Assembly: GCA_950295325.1 (NCBI GenBank)
Contig: OX485807.1
Coordinates: 9,575,001-9,639,000, forward strand
Origin: Polytrichum commune
Lineage: Eukaryota; Streptophyta; Polytrichopsida; Polytrichales; Polytrichaceae
Direction of reading: 5' to 3'
DNA: 64,000 bases
Part shown: positions 12,238-23,091 of the stretch, piece after piece
Layout of the letters: each line of letters begins with the position of its first letter
Numbering within the stretch: the first letter of the stretch is position 1
Translations under genes and position numbers: made by a program
The notes under the pieces: generated by a model
Seen by the model: only the letters and a program-made list of their open reading frames with translations
Told to the model about the DNA's origin: nothing
Database searches by the model: none

Positions 12238-12729
12238 CTAACGTTGAATGGTCATCTGAAGAAATTGAGACTGTAGACATCTATCAAGCTCTTGCTCAAT
12301 ATTCATCATTGAAGTAGTACCGTATCGCAACATCTTTAGCTGACGTGGTTCTATCAGCTCATAGAAACAGAACAGAAGGTAATTTCTATCTTGACGAGAG
12401 ATAGAAAGAAAAGAAACGCCGGCTGCCGTAGGTAGCAAGCATAAATGAAGAGTCTCCTCTGACGGGAGATCATTTAGAGATGCTACATAATAATCATGTA
12501 CACAACTCTTTTCACAAGCCGACATCATAGAATCCATTCCTCTCTTTCTTCGAGAAATAAGCAGAGAGGTTATATTGATACTGCGCACACCAGTAACCTC
12601 AATAGCGTTCACAGTAATTCTCTGCCCGGAACCAAGGCAGAGATTAATACATGTCCCATAGTTACTGAAGAGATGATGTTTACACATGAGGGCGAATGAT
12701 AGAATGGACGTCCTATACGTTCTCAACAT
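12238..12729 (-). CDS. Unrecognised 163-codon frame at the 3' end of copy A
   Basis: This is one of the longest frames in the window and ends in ...LQSQFLQMTIQR. Inside it, at about 12625, a typical acceptor (ttccgggcag) precedes RITVNAIEV. Copy B has the same acceptor near 19115 followed by RITVQVIE and then a GT donor, so the frame may be real from that point on, as a terminal exon of about 125 codons. The translation contains a Cys-rich section and ends in a Leu/Gln-rich section, with no domain I recognise. Copy B diverges shortly after the acceptor, so conservation cannot support the rest. It may be a decayed exon. Confidence 0.25.
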   Translation of the reverse strand: MLRTYRTSILSFALMCKHHLFSNYGTCINLCLGSGQRITVNAIEVTGVRSINITSLLISRRKRGMDSMMSACEKSCVHDYYVASLNDLPSEETLHLCLLPTAAGVSFLSISRQDRNYLLFCFYELIEPRQLKMLRYGTTSMMNIEQELDRCLQSQFLQMTIQR

Positions 12730-15153
12730 CAGTACATCTGATTTACTCCAATACAGTCACATTCAGAATCAGACACGCGCCTATATCCAAAGTGAAAGGT
12801 AAAACTGGTTGCACGAAGCCCCTATGAAGACATGTAATTACTGGAGAAATGGCTGGGCATCCGAGGCAGGTGCCTATCCTAGCCTAGTAAAGAAACCAGC
12901 GGCCTTGTTATTCCTCGTTCTGGGGGGTGTAAAACAGGCTTCCAATCATGTTTCGATCCTATAACCGCATGCCAATGATTCATTCCAGGATACTCACTGC
13001 AAGAAGATAACCCGAGAGCACCCTTCTAAACGGGAAAACAACATTACACAATTGACTTCAAACTATCCATAAGCTGTATGTGCATCAAGATAACAATGTG
13101 AAAGTCTACATTTAAACAAGACTAGAAGAAAGTCGTGCTTTACAGAAGTATCGCAGGACATACTTCTAATTCAGTTCATGGAGAACAACTGTGAGCCATG
13201 ACGCCCAAAAGCCATATTTTCTATTCAATCGATAGACTAAGTGCACATTATATTATTCAGTGCTTATCTCATGAAGGTCCCCATCTAACTTTTCTTTTAG
13301 TCTCCAAACAAGTGAATGAAAGTCTAATTGCGATGATGAACTATTAAAAGGAGAAGGAATGCTGACAGACATTACTAATTAAGCATGGCCCCCTAGAATT
13401 ACAAACTGAAGCAAAGTCTGCTCTCACCTTCATGTCTCTCTGAGACTTGTAAGGGTCCAAACTGCTGGCATCCTTCACCCGTACCTGAAGGAAGCTCCCA
13501 GGTATAGGACGAGCCGTAACCCATGAATCTTGAGATGGTATAAATTCCTGAAAGGGTCCCTATGTCGTAGTACTGGTCTCTGCATAAAAACCCATGTCAG
13601 CAGAGTCAACAAGTTTCATCAACCCTCATCTCAAATTATCTTCAACTGAGTGTTCAGCTCTCTGAAACTTCGTGGATAAAGCAACCGAGGTCAAAACGAG
13701 GTCAAAACCTGTGCGCCCAAACGGGCATATTAAGACATGCATTCATATTCTTTGACAGTAATCTTCAGTTATTTACGCAACAACAAATTGTTATTGTCGT
13801 CCTAGGATCCAGCTGATTAGGATCACTACAGGTAAAGTATGCATTTGGTTTCGACGGGTTCTACTGAATAAAGCACACATATCTACTTGTCCAAAGTCTT
13901 GGGTCTCCTTGCTGGAACTGAACCTAAAGACTCTCCAAAAGGCCTTTGACGATGTGGATTTTCTTCGACAAGATCTGTTCGATTTTTTAGTATATATCGA
14001 TACAGGGGGCCTAATTAAACTTACATTTCGATATATTGATCATCATTAAATACATTTCCAAACATAGCTCAAATGATATCAGTGAGATGGATTAGTGTGT
14101 CAGTTCAGCAACCGCAATAGATGCAGATGAACACTGAAAGATCGTCTTTTTTGATCATCTCCTAAAATGTTGTGGCCATTAGCCGCATCATATGTACATT
14201 GACCAAAGCTTGAGTAATACTGACCTAGACATTGACAGTCCATTTAGAAGGTTCACTTTTGTGCAGATTAGTTGACATAACCGCCTGTTGGTACTGTTCC
14301 ACCTTCGAGAGTTACCTCTCTACTTACGCTATCAAAAGTGAAGCAACCTTCAAGTGAAATTATTGAAAGATTTGTTAACCTGAAACAAAAGTTTCAAAGA
14401 GATACTGTATAGAGGAGACAATGGATCGCTTGATTTCTTCACATTTAGGTTGGACCGCAAACCAGTTTACGTGCCCAGACGAACACCAATCGTTAAGACT
14501 CTTCCATTGAACAACAGGAATTGGTTCCCGTCACAGGTTTGCAACATCGAAAAACTTGAGGCAATATATTGCTTTCTTTGCTCCTTACCTAATGTGCTCG
14601 TCCCTCGCTGGTAAGGGTTTCTTTGCAGATTTGAGACGCGAAGACATCTATCGGGTTTACAGTCTCTCCACAGCTATACTTGCTCATCTTTCTCATGCAG
14701 TCCTCCAGATCGAAACTTACTTTGCTTCCGCTCCGACAGCTTCTTTAGAAGCTATTAGCAAAGAGAGGTCCAGCAGACATGCTGCTGACACATACGGCTC
14801 AAGTGCTATGCCTGGATGTCGTGGTCTTGGCGGGATCTGTTATGGACCACCGCAACGCAAATTTCATCCACATACTACTGCGCGCAGCCAACATGGAAGC
14901 TGCAGAGCGCGCCAAAAGGTGAAAACTGTAGGAAAGTCGCCGTGGACACCCCTCCAGCACACCTTTATTGATGGACATGCTGAGGGGGCTGGACGAGAAC
15001 TTCGAGATGCACTACCGGCCACAGAAGAACCTCGAGACTCTCATCCACAACCTTCTCCCTTGATTTCATGGTGGTGAAGCCAGTTTCGTTGACATTTCCT
15101 GCGCAGTTTGAACGCGCTCGGACATTTCCTCCCAGCTCCTGCGACTGTGGGCA

Positions 15154-15186
15154 TTATGAGAGCATGTTACCGTAGCGCGATGGCAT
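15154..15186 (-). CDS. Ten-codon upstream frame in copy A leader
   Basis: On the minus strand the frame reads MPSRYGNMLS and stops. It lies just after the CT-rich leader. Copy B has a frame of identical length, MSPRFGNMLL, at the matching place (22254-22286). The length and both methionines are kept despite several substitutions. Copies C and E keep the first ATG but have different short frames. This may be a regulatory upstream frame or chance. Confidence 0.25.
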   Translation of the reverse strand: MPSRYGNMLS

Positions 15187-15194
15187 CAAGGCTG

Positions 15195-15198
<4 letters not shown>

Positions 15199-15241
<43 letters not shown>
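15199..15241. repeat. (GA)n microsatellite in copy A
   Basis: About 21 uninterrupted GA units. It lies in the same place as the (AG)n run of copy B, as a CT tract on the presumed transcript strand. Confidence 0.95.
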
Positions 15242-15247
<6 letters not shown>

Positions 15248-15436
15248 TGTGCAAAAAGTTAAGGTACTGGAGAATTTCGAAAATGTAGAAATTTCAGGCC
15301 TTAAATAAGCAGTTAAATAGTACGCCCTCCGAGACTGCCGCAGTATTTATGTTATAAATGCTAGGTGGCAGGGAATGGCCAGAGAATGTTGCCCGCAGAT
15401 CCCTGTGGCTCCCATTTATTCAAAATTGAAAAAGGA

Positions 15437-16622
15437 TGTAAGTACGGCAGACGATATGCTACCCCCTACGAGCTTTTCGGGGGGGGAATATTCTGTCAGG
15501 GGGCAGCCCCCGACATTTTTCCTGCACCCGCCCGAAAACTGCTGCCCGCCCGCCCGATTTCGAAAAAACTAGTGTACTTGCATTTTTGAAGGCTACTTGT
15601 TCACAAATCCCATATTGAGTGCACTTCATTTTCAAGGTCTCAAATCCAATATATATGTTCACTTCCATTGAGTAAATAAGCAATTGACTAGATTTCATTT
15701 TCAAAGTGAAACCGTCAATAAAGCATGTAATTAACTTGGAAGTCAAAAATATTACAAAATCCTCATTACCGCTGAGGTTATAATTTTTGTCGCTTACAAT
15801 TGAAGGGGACTTTGTCATTCTAAAATGAAACTAAATTTTATTTTTTTATTTTTTAATAATTTATAATATATTTAATACCTTCTACTATCACAAAGTTTTC
15901 ATATGCATTTAAACTAGTTAAGTAAGATTGAATGCAACTAAGTCTAATAATTTTTTATTAATCCTAATTATAGAAACACAAAAGGACACTATAGGGTGTA
16001 GTACACGGCTTTGGACATCGAGGAACACATAAGCACTGTGAAGAACATGGATGTTATTCATCGTCCTTCATCGTTTTTCATGTGTCCTTCATCGTCGCGA
16101 ATATGTTAGACTTAGTTGCATTCAATCTTACTTAACTAGTTTAAATGCATATGAAAACTTTGTGATAGTAGAAGGTATTAACTATATTATAAATTATAAA
16201 AAAATAAAAAAATAAATCATAAATTTTAGTTTCATTTTAGAATGACAAAGTCCCTTCAATTGTAAGTGACAAAAATTATAACCTCAGCGGTAATGAGGAT
16301 TTTGTAATATTTTTGACTTCCAAGTTAATTACATGCTTTATTGACGGTTTCACTTTGAAAATGAAATCTAGTCAATTGCTTATTTACTCAATGGAAGTGA
16401 ACATATATATTGAATTTGAGACCTTGAAAATGAAGTGCACTCAATATGGGATTTGTGGACAAGTAGCCTTCAAAAATGCAAGTACACTAGTTTTTTCGAA
16501 ATCGGGCGGGCGGGCAGCAGTTTTCGGGCGGGTGCAAGAAAAATGTCGGGGGCTGCCCCCTGACAGAATATTCCCCCCCCGAAAAGCTCGTAGGGGGTAG
16601 CATATCGTCTGCCTGTAAGTAC
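15437..16622. mobile_element. Foldback Mutator-like element with 9-bp target duplication
   Basis: The element proper is 15446-16613 (1168 bp). It starts GGCAGACGATATGCTACCCC, and the mirror of this ends at 16613. The inverted arms are about 500 bp each (15446-15947 and 16106-16613) and look about 97-98% alike, differing by a few substitutions and single-base indels. A unique centre of about 160 bp separates them. The 9-mer TGTAAGTAC flanks both sides (15437-15445 and 16614-16622). Long terminal inverted repeats with a 9-bp duplication are the standard signature of MULE foldback elements. No transposase is present, so it would need a helper. The outer 100 bp are very GC-rich and contain a ggggg-ca-gccccc dyad. 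Because the arms are mirrored, nearly the same frame appears at 15459-15818 (minus) and 16313-16600 (plus), ending in KARRG. I regard it as incidental. Confidence 0.85.
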
Positions 16623-17870
16623 TACTTACATGCTTTTCCTGGATATGCATGGTTCTGCAGCAACTCAGATAAGTTCTGAGAACTTAAATTCATTGTCACG
16701 TCACTTTTTTGAGACATTGAAAGAGGGAGGTTTCTAAATATCGCTTATATATTAATGTACATATAGAAGGTTGTAATAAGGGTTTTAAGGAATATGCCGA
16801 GTGCACCCACAGGAATGTTTATTTTTTGCGTAGGGTATTTTCCTAGGTCGGGAGTTGCTTATATGCAAAGGGAGGAGCATTACGCCCCATTATGTAATGA
16901 TACCAGTGCATTCTGCGGTATGCACAATGCAATGTCTCAGTCCATCTTTTTGAAATATCCTATTGGACGCATTGCAAATTCCTTCCAAATTTTTTTTAAA
17001 ATAAAAATATTACACCCCTCAGAGGCTTTGTGGAAAGTTGTAGACTAGGTGTATATCTGGAATAAGATGGAAGAGAATGTGCTGAAGTGACCATGAAAAG
17101 AATTTGCAAGGTATTGAGAACGATTTGAATAGGCCATTGAGGTTGATTCATTTTCTAGTTGCTTTTCTTTCAAAAAAAGAGGACATTTAATTAGGCTTGA
17201 TGCACAAACTCTACCCAATGACTAAAATGACAAACTCAAGTTGCATTTACACATGACCACAGTTTCTTTGGTATTTTATATTTGAGACAAATAGAACTCT
17301 TTTATTCATTGCCAAAAAAAATACAAGGCCACCAAGTCCCAATAAAGAGTCTGAGACTGCACAACCCCAAGAAGGGGGAAACAGTACCTAAGCATGCCTA
17401 ATTAAGCCAACATTAGTTGCAACTACTGTTCTAAGGGAATTTGAATTTGGAACAATGTCATGACACTTAGATATGGCCTTTGGAACTTTAAAGTTGATGG
17501 TAGGTTCCGATAAAGTGCATGCCTCTCTTGATTACTTATCTTATCGGACACTTATATTTGAGTGATATGTAACATCTGAGCATGGATACCAAAAAGACAC
17601 ATGTTAAAAAAAATTGGACTATATACTTAAATTTTGCTAGCCACTCTAGGCTTAATAGTCAACATAATTGGGAGTGCTACATGAAAGCATTTATTTATGG
17701 CTCCCACACATTTGACTTTCAAGTCCATAGCAGACACATGGGTGCTCAAAAAGATTCTTTTTATTTATAATTTTTTTACCGAATTCATAGATCGCTGAAG
17801 GAATTCTAACTCTAAAATTCAAATTGATATTTATGCCACACAACAAAAACTAACCATTTAAGACACGTCA
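16623..17870. other. AT-rich spacer between copies A and B
   Basis: Low-GC sequence with poly-A and poly-T runs. It has short open frames at 16794-17048 and 17582-17770 but nothing recognisable. No terminal repeats were seen. Confidence 0.5.
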
Positions 17871-17879
17871 GCCTTATCT

Positions 17880-20800
17880 GCAACAATTGATCAATACTCA
17901 ACAACATCAACGACACCTTGTAATGCCCTCTAAATGCACTGGTGTTTCAGTAGCTTTGACTATTCAAACATGTCAGAATTGAGTGAGCTCACCTCAAGCT
18001 ACATATGTCCTTGTGAGTCCTTGTGATTTCCCCTTGTGATTTCCCCTTAGTGTTGGTGTCTTGTTAAGACCTGCACAAATGATACGTTTATCAATACTAA
18101 TATGTGTAACATAAGGATCATACGGTAATTCGGAAGCGTTCAGGTATGATACGTCCTTCTCCATCTTCAACCTATCTCAGACTAATGTTTGTGCTCAAAC
18201 AATAGAATATCGGTTTCGACAACTTTCAAACCTCGCAGGGGCTGCTACTGAACTGATAGTACGCTTCAAGATTTGCTAACTCAACCCTCAAAGGCCATGC
18301 GATTGAATACCTTCGTCAACTGGCTCACAACACCGGAAATTCACCGAGTTAACAACTAGTCTGCAGAATACACCTAAGCAACCTGCAGAATACTGCTCCA
18401 CAGCTGTTCTCAAGCCCTTCTACGATAGAGTGGATAATAAAGCAGATAAAATTAAAATTCACATCTCACCCTTTTTTGAGGAAATGGCTTCGGGTTAGCC
18501 CGTTGGAAGACCACATGCTCAAGTCAATGTTTCAAGTGGCTCAAACTAAAAGCAGAAAAATTTGTTGGTTTCTCAGGGCCGCCAAGTCAGTGAATGAAGA
18601 TGGATATACTAGAGCTGGAAAATGATTTAGATTTGAGCACCATCTGGTGGACAAGTATGAGTGGCTGGAAATGATAAGAGCTGGAATTCATTATCAAACT
18701 CAGACCTGACTTTTTGACCAACCAATTCGTTTCCTTGCTGGCCTCCAATTTGAACCCAAGCAAGGAAGTAAAGACGGTTGCGGATCAAAGACGGTTGCAA
18801 AAGACATATATGATGTAGTCTTGTCAAGACAATTACGAAAATTCAACACAAGTCTCTACCCTTAATGATACAGAAAACTCGGAAACAGACTAAAAACATG
18901 ACGTAAGCTTCCCTACCTGCATCGACATCAAGAAGCAGATTTAGAACTAGCAGGCCATTTCGTGTTGATGGTCCCAACAAACAAGCAACCCACCTTCCTT
19001 ATTTGTCAGCCGGGCAAACAACCAGAAACTCGAAAAATGCATTCTGTACATTGATTGCATCATGATTTTCAACTCATAATTACCTCAATGACTTGCACAG
19101 TAATTCTCTGCCCGGAACCAAGACAGATGTTATTATATATTCGATAGATATGGAAGAGGTGATGGTGATCGTGAGCACGGTGCGAATGATGGGATGTACC
19201 TCCTATACGTTCTCAACAACAATACATCTTAATTACTTCAAAAAAGTCACATTCAGAACCAGGCAGCAGTCTACCTTTCCAAGGTGAAATGTTATACTGA
19301 TTTTACAAAACCAGGGGTAGTTATTGGAGAAAATGGCTGGGCATCCGAGGCAGGTATCTATCCCAGACTCGGAAAGAAACCAGCGGCGGGGCTAAATAGA
19401 CTAGTTATCTCCCATCTTATAACCGCATGCCAGGGTGTCATTCCAGGATACACACTCCGAGAAGATCGCCCGAAAGCACCCTTCTAAATGAGAAACCAAC
19501 AGGATATAATTGAATATAATAGTGTAAAAGTCTAGCCTCAACAACACTAGAAGAAAGTCGTACTCTAAAGAAGTGTCGCAGTAGACAAATCAAATTCGGT
19601 TCATGCAGAACAACTGCGACCAATGCAGCCAAAAAACTATATTTTCTATCCATTCGATAGACTAAGTGTGCATTAATACGAGGGTCCTGTGCGCTATTAG
19701 TGCTGAGTTTCGTAGTTTCTTCGGCTGTGATTAGACTTTGAACGCTTATCTATTATCCAGTGCTTATGTCATGAAGGTCCCACTTGAAGGATTTAAAGGC
19801 TCACCTTCATCAATGAAGTCGGATGATTGTAAACTATGAAGCCCCAAACTCTACTTTTAGTGTTCAAAGAAGTACATGGAAGTCTAATCTGCGATGATAA
19901 GCTGTTAAAAGGAGAAGTAATGCTGACAGACACTAGTAATTAAGCATGGCCCCTTAAAATTACAAACTGAAGCAAAGTTTGGTCTCACCTTCATGTGTTT
20001 CTGAGACTTGTAAGGATACAAATTGCTGGCATCCTGCACCGGTACCTGAAGGAAGCTCCCAGTTATAGAACAAGAGCCGTAAACTATGAATCTTGAGATG
20101 GCTCAAATTCCTGAAAGGGTCCCTATGTCAACAGGGTGTAGACTTTGTCAACAATGAATACAGTAAGTTCCAGCATCTCTCAATACATTTCATCATTAAC
20201 ATCCACTGTGCATCAACCTCTGTGGATAAAGCAAGAAGGTCAATACCTGTGCGTCGAGACGAGCACAGTAAGACATGCATCCATATTCTTTGACAGCCAG
20301 CTTCAGTTATTTATGAAACTAAGAATTGTTATTGTCGATCTAGGATCCAGCTGATTACGATCACCAAGGGTGAACTGATGCATTTGATTTCGGCGGATTC
20401 TAGTGAAAGAAGCAGACATATCAACCTCTGTCCAAAGTCTTTGGGAGAGCTACTGTGACTGGATCTGGAGGCTTTCCGAGAGACCTTTGACGATGTGGTT
20501 GGTCTTCGTCTAATTTTGTTGCAATTTTCAATATGTAGCGATACACGGACCTAACTGGTTAAGCATTAAGATATAGTAATATTTGCAACGATGTATCAAG
20601 TATAAAGCTTATGTATGTTGACAATGTTTCACCTATTTTGAATCCTGAGGCCTCCGACAGGAGCAACCTAGAGCACTGCAGGGCTCTTCGGAATTACAGA
20701 AAGCGGGGAACAAAAGCCAGGTTGCTATGTTTTAAAAATTGGGATAATTAGGAATTGCGAGACGTACTGAAAATTTGATAAATATATATATATATAACAT

Positions 20801-22308
20801 CTGGATGTATTGATCATATCAGAGGTTAGCCCTCCTTAGAAGTTCTACACAGTTCGTCATTAAATACATGTCAAAACATAGCTCAAATGACATCACTGAC
20901 ATGGATTTGTGTGTCACTTCACTGTTGTACGAATGAAGACTAGAAATTATCGAAAAATACTTCAGAGGGCAATGATCTACACAAACTTGTGAATACATCA
21001 CCCGCACACTGTCGCTCGTATAAACATATGCGAATCCAGAAGCTTCAGTTGGCCACATTTGACACTATTCATCCCTTGACCCTTAGACGACCGACATATC
21101 TCAAATGAAACCCTGAGATGGATGTCTGTGTCATGTCGGCAACCGACAACTTATAACATCTCCTGAAATCCCTCGCTCTCTGCAACACTCTAAGGTCCTC
21201 CACTGAGAAGATACACATAAACAGTGCTTGACCATCTTTCTTGATCATCTCCTGGAATGTTGTGGCTATTAGCCGCAACATAGGTACATTGACCTAAGCT
21301 TGAGAGGTACTGACTCATGCGTTCCATTGCGTGGATGATGTGACAGTCCACTTCGAAGGTGCATTTTTAGGCACATTAGTTGACATAACCGCCTATCGGT
21401 ACTGTTCTACTATTGGTAGTACTTACACTATCGAAAGGGAAACGACTTTCAATTAAAATTAATGACCGATTTATTAAACTGAACAAAGTGGTTTATAGAT
21501 ATGTATAGGGGAGACAATGGACCATTTGCGTTAGACCGTGAACCAGCTTTGGTGGCCGGGACGAACATCGATCAATGAGCTGTTCCTCGCAACTCAGGAA
21601 TTGGTTCCTGTCACAAGTTTACCACACTGGAAAAATCGAGGCAAAGTGTTGTTTGCTTCAATCCTTACCTAATATACTCTCGACCCTCGTTGGTAAGGGT
21701 TTCTTTGCAGATTTGAGACGCGAAGACAGCTATCAGGTCTGTAGTATTCTCCATAGCTATACTTGCTCGCCTTTCTCATGCAGACCTCCAGATCGAGCAT
21801 TACTTTGTTTCAGCCCCGACAGCTTCTTTGTTGCTTGTTAGCAGAAAGGTCAAGCAGGCAGGCATGCTGCTGGAGTAGGTGGCTCCAGTGCAATGCCTGG
21901 ATGTCGTGCCATCTGCGAGATTGGCTTTGGACCACCACAACGCAAATTTCATCCATACACTACTCTGCACGGCCACAACGAATGATCGCCGTACAGCGCG
22001 CCAAGAGGTGAGAGCTGTAAGCAAGTGCCCATGGGAACTCCTCCCTCACACCATTACTGACAAAGAACTACCATGCTTCAAGGGGGCCGGCCGGGGGTTC
22101 AACGGGAACTTCGAGATGCACTTCCAGCCACAGAAGAGTCCCTCATCCGTCGTTCCACGACCTTCTCCCTTGACTGGTGTGTGAGGCCAGCTTCGGAGGC
22201 ATCTCGATTCTCCTCCGAAGCGAGCCCGCTGCTGCGGCGCCACTGTGGGGGCATTACAAAAGCATGTTACCGAAGCGTGGTGACATCAAGGGCTGACAAG
22301 AGCGAGAG

Positions 22309-22365
<57 letters not shown>

Positions 22366-22600
22366 TGGGGCATTGGTGAAACACTGAAGTTAGGTGGTGG
22401 AGGAGTTTCTCTATTATTGTAGGGATTTCAGCCTTCAATAAGTGCTTAATTAGTACGCCCTCCGAGACCGCAGTTGTATAAGATACATGGCAGAGAATGG
22501 GCAGAGAATGGGCAGAGAATGTTGCTGGATATTCCCTGCACAGTGATAGGCTCCCCGTCTCCCATTCCCTCAAAATTGAAAAGGATGTGCATATCATGTA
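17880..22600 (-). repeat. Copy B of the duplicated A-F locus
   Basis: Transcript-order marks on the minus strand are: (CT)n leader (22313-22361), ten-codon upstream frame (22254-22286), the 37-bp block (21692-21728), donor-like TATATTAG|GTAAG near 21668, ATGAAG|GTGAG at 19988, and acceptor ttccgggcag near 19115. A downstream module called X here (17.88-19.06 kb) follows and recurs at 27.1-28.8, 40.7-42.2 and 46.6-47.9 kb. Within X a frame at 18627-18827 reads GNELVGQKVRSEFDN. The matching copy near 47.4 kb reads RNELVGQTVRPNFDN in its own frame, one of the few stretches where two copies share protein-like text. There is no domain I recognise. Functional status is unknown. Confidence 0.55.
22313..22361. 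repeat. (AG)n microsatellite in copy B leader
   Basis: About 24 AG units, orthologous in position to the run in copy A. Copies C, D and E have only short CT-rich text at this place. Confidence 0.95.
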
Positions 22601-23091
22601 CACTCTAAACTCCGTAGTATCACACCTGTGGTAATCAAAGTGCATGTGATATTACGGAGTTTTGTAGTGTTAACATGGATGCATGATAGTATGGAATTAG
22701 TGTAGTATGTGACATTATGGATGGAATCACACAAAGGAGATGTGAGGATAATTTGAAATCATTCTCCTGTCAGTCACCTACGCTAGTGTGGTCTACTTCC
22801 ACTTGGCCTTCCCGGGCAATGTGGCGGACGCATGCACCAACATTTCAACAAGTGGCTTAAGAAGAAGAAGAAGAAGAAGAAGGTGACACTCCACATGTTG
22901 ACACATGGCGCAATGCGAGGGTGTGGGTTGACTTCTTGGGTGGTTCGCATTAATGACAGATTTCGTGATATAAGGGAGAGAAATGTGGCAATAAGGAGAT
23001 AGATTTGAACTACAAACATTGTTCCCTCGGATTTCGGGATAGTAGAGAGTGTGTGGCACTATGAGGGTTGATATTACGGAGTTTAGGGTGA
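22601..23091. mobile_element. CACTA-like composite small element
   Basis: CACTCTAAACTCCGTAGTAT opens at 22601 and the mirrored version ends at 23091 (22-bp arms with two mismatches). A third copy of the same terminus lies inside at 22647-22669, and its mirror reads CACTACAAAACTCCGTAATA. The CACTA beginning points to the CACTA/EnSpm superfamily. The structure could be a 69-bp hairpin (22601-22669) joined to a second element, or one element with an internal duplication. I could not find matching 3-bp target duplications at the outer ends. An (AAG)n run lies within at 22859-22882. Confidence 0.5.

Larger units (their letters stand above)
12238..15436 (-). repeat. Copy A of the duplicated A-F locus
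   Basis: This segment aligns by eye with copy B (19.09-22.6 kb) over nearly its full length. Shared marks on the minus strand, in transcript order, are as follows. A CT-rich leader with (CT)n (15199-15241) comes first, then a ten-codon upstream frame (15154-15186), a conserved 37-bp block (about 14610-14645), a donor-like ATTAG|GTAAG near 14588, and a second donor-like ATGAAG|GTGAG at 13427. A further acceptor lies near 12625. The plus-strand frame at 14556-15077 runs antisense to this and is not kept in the other copies. No protein frame is maintained between A and B, so the locus is either a decaying gene or a spliced noncoding RNA. Its upstream flank is interrupted by the foldback element at 15446. 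Confidence 0.55.

Noticed and set aside
14556-15077. 173-codon plus-strand frame, the longest in the window
   Set aside because: It runs antisense to the shared splice donors, and the matching frames in copies B to E are broken or shifted. The translated composition looks like chance from GC-richer DNA.
15459-16600. Two near-identical proteins on opposite strands (119 and 95 codons)
   Set aside because: They are one sequence in the two arms of the foldback element, one of them shortened by a single-base deletion. Nothing suggests translation.
22286-22645. 119-codon minus-strand frame with a long Leu-Ser run
   Set aside because: The LS repeat is the translation of the (AG)n microsatellite.
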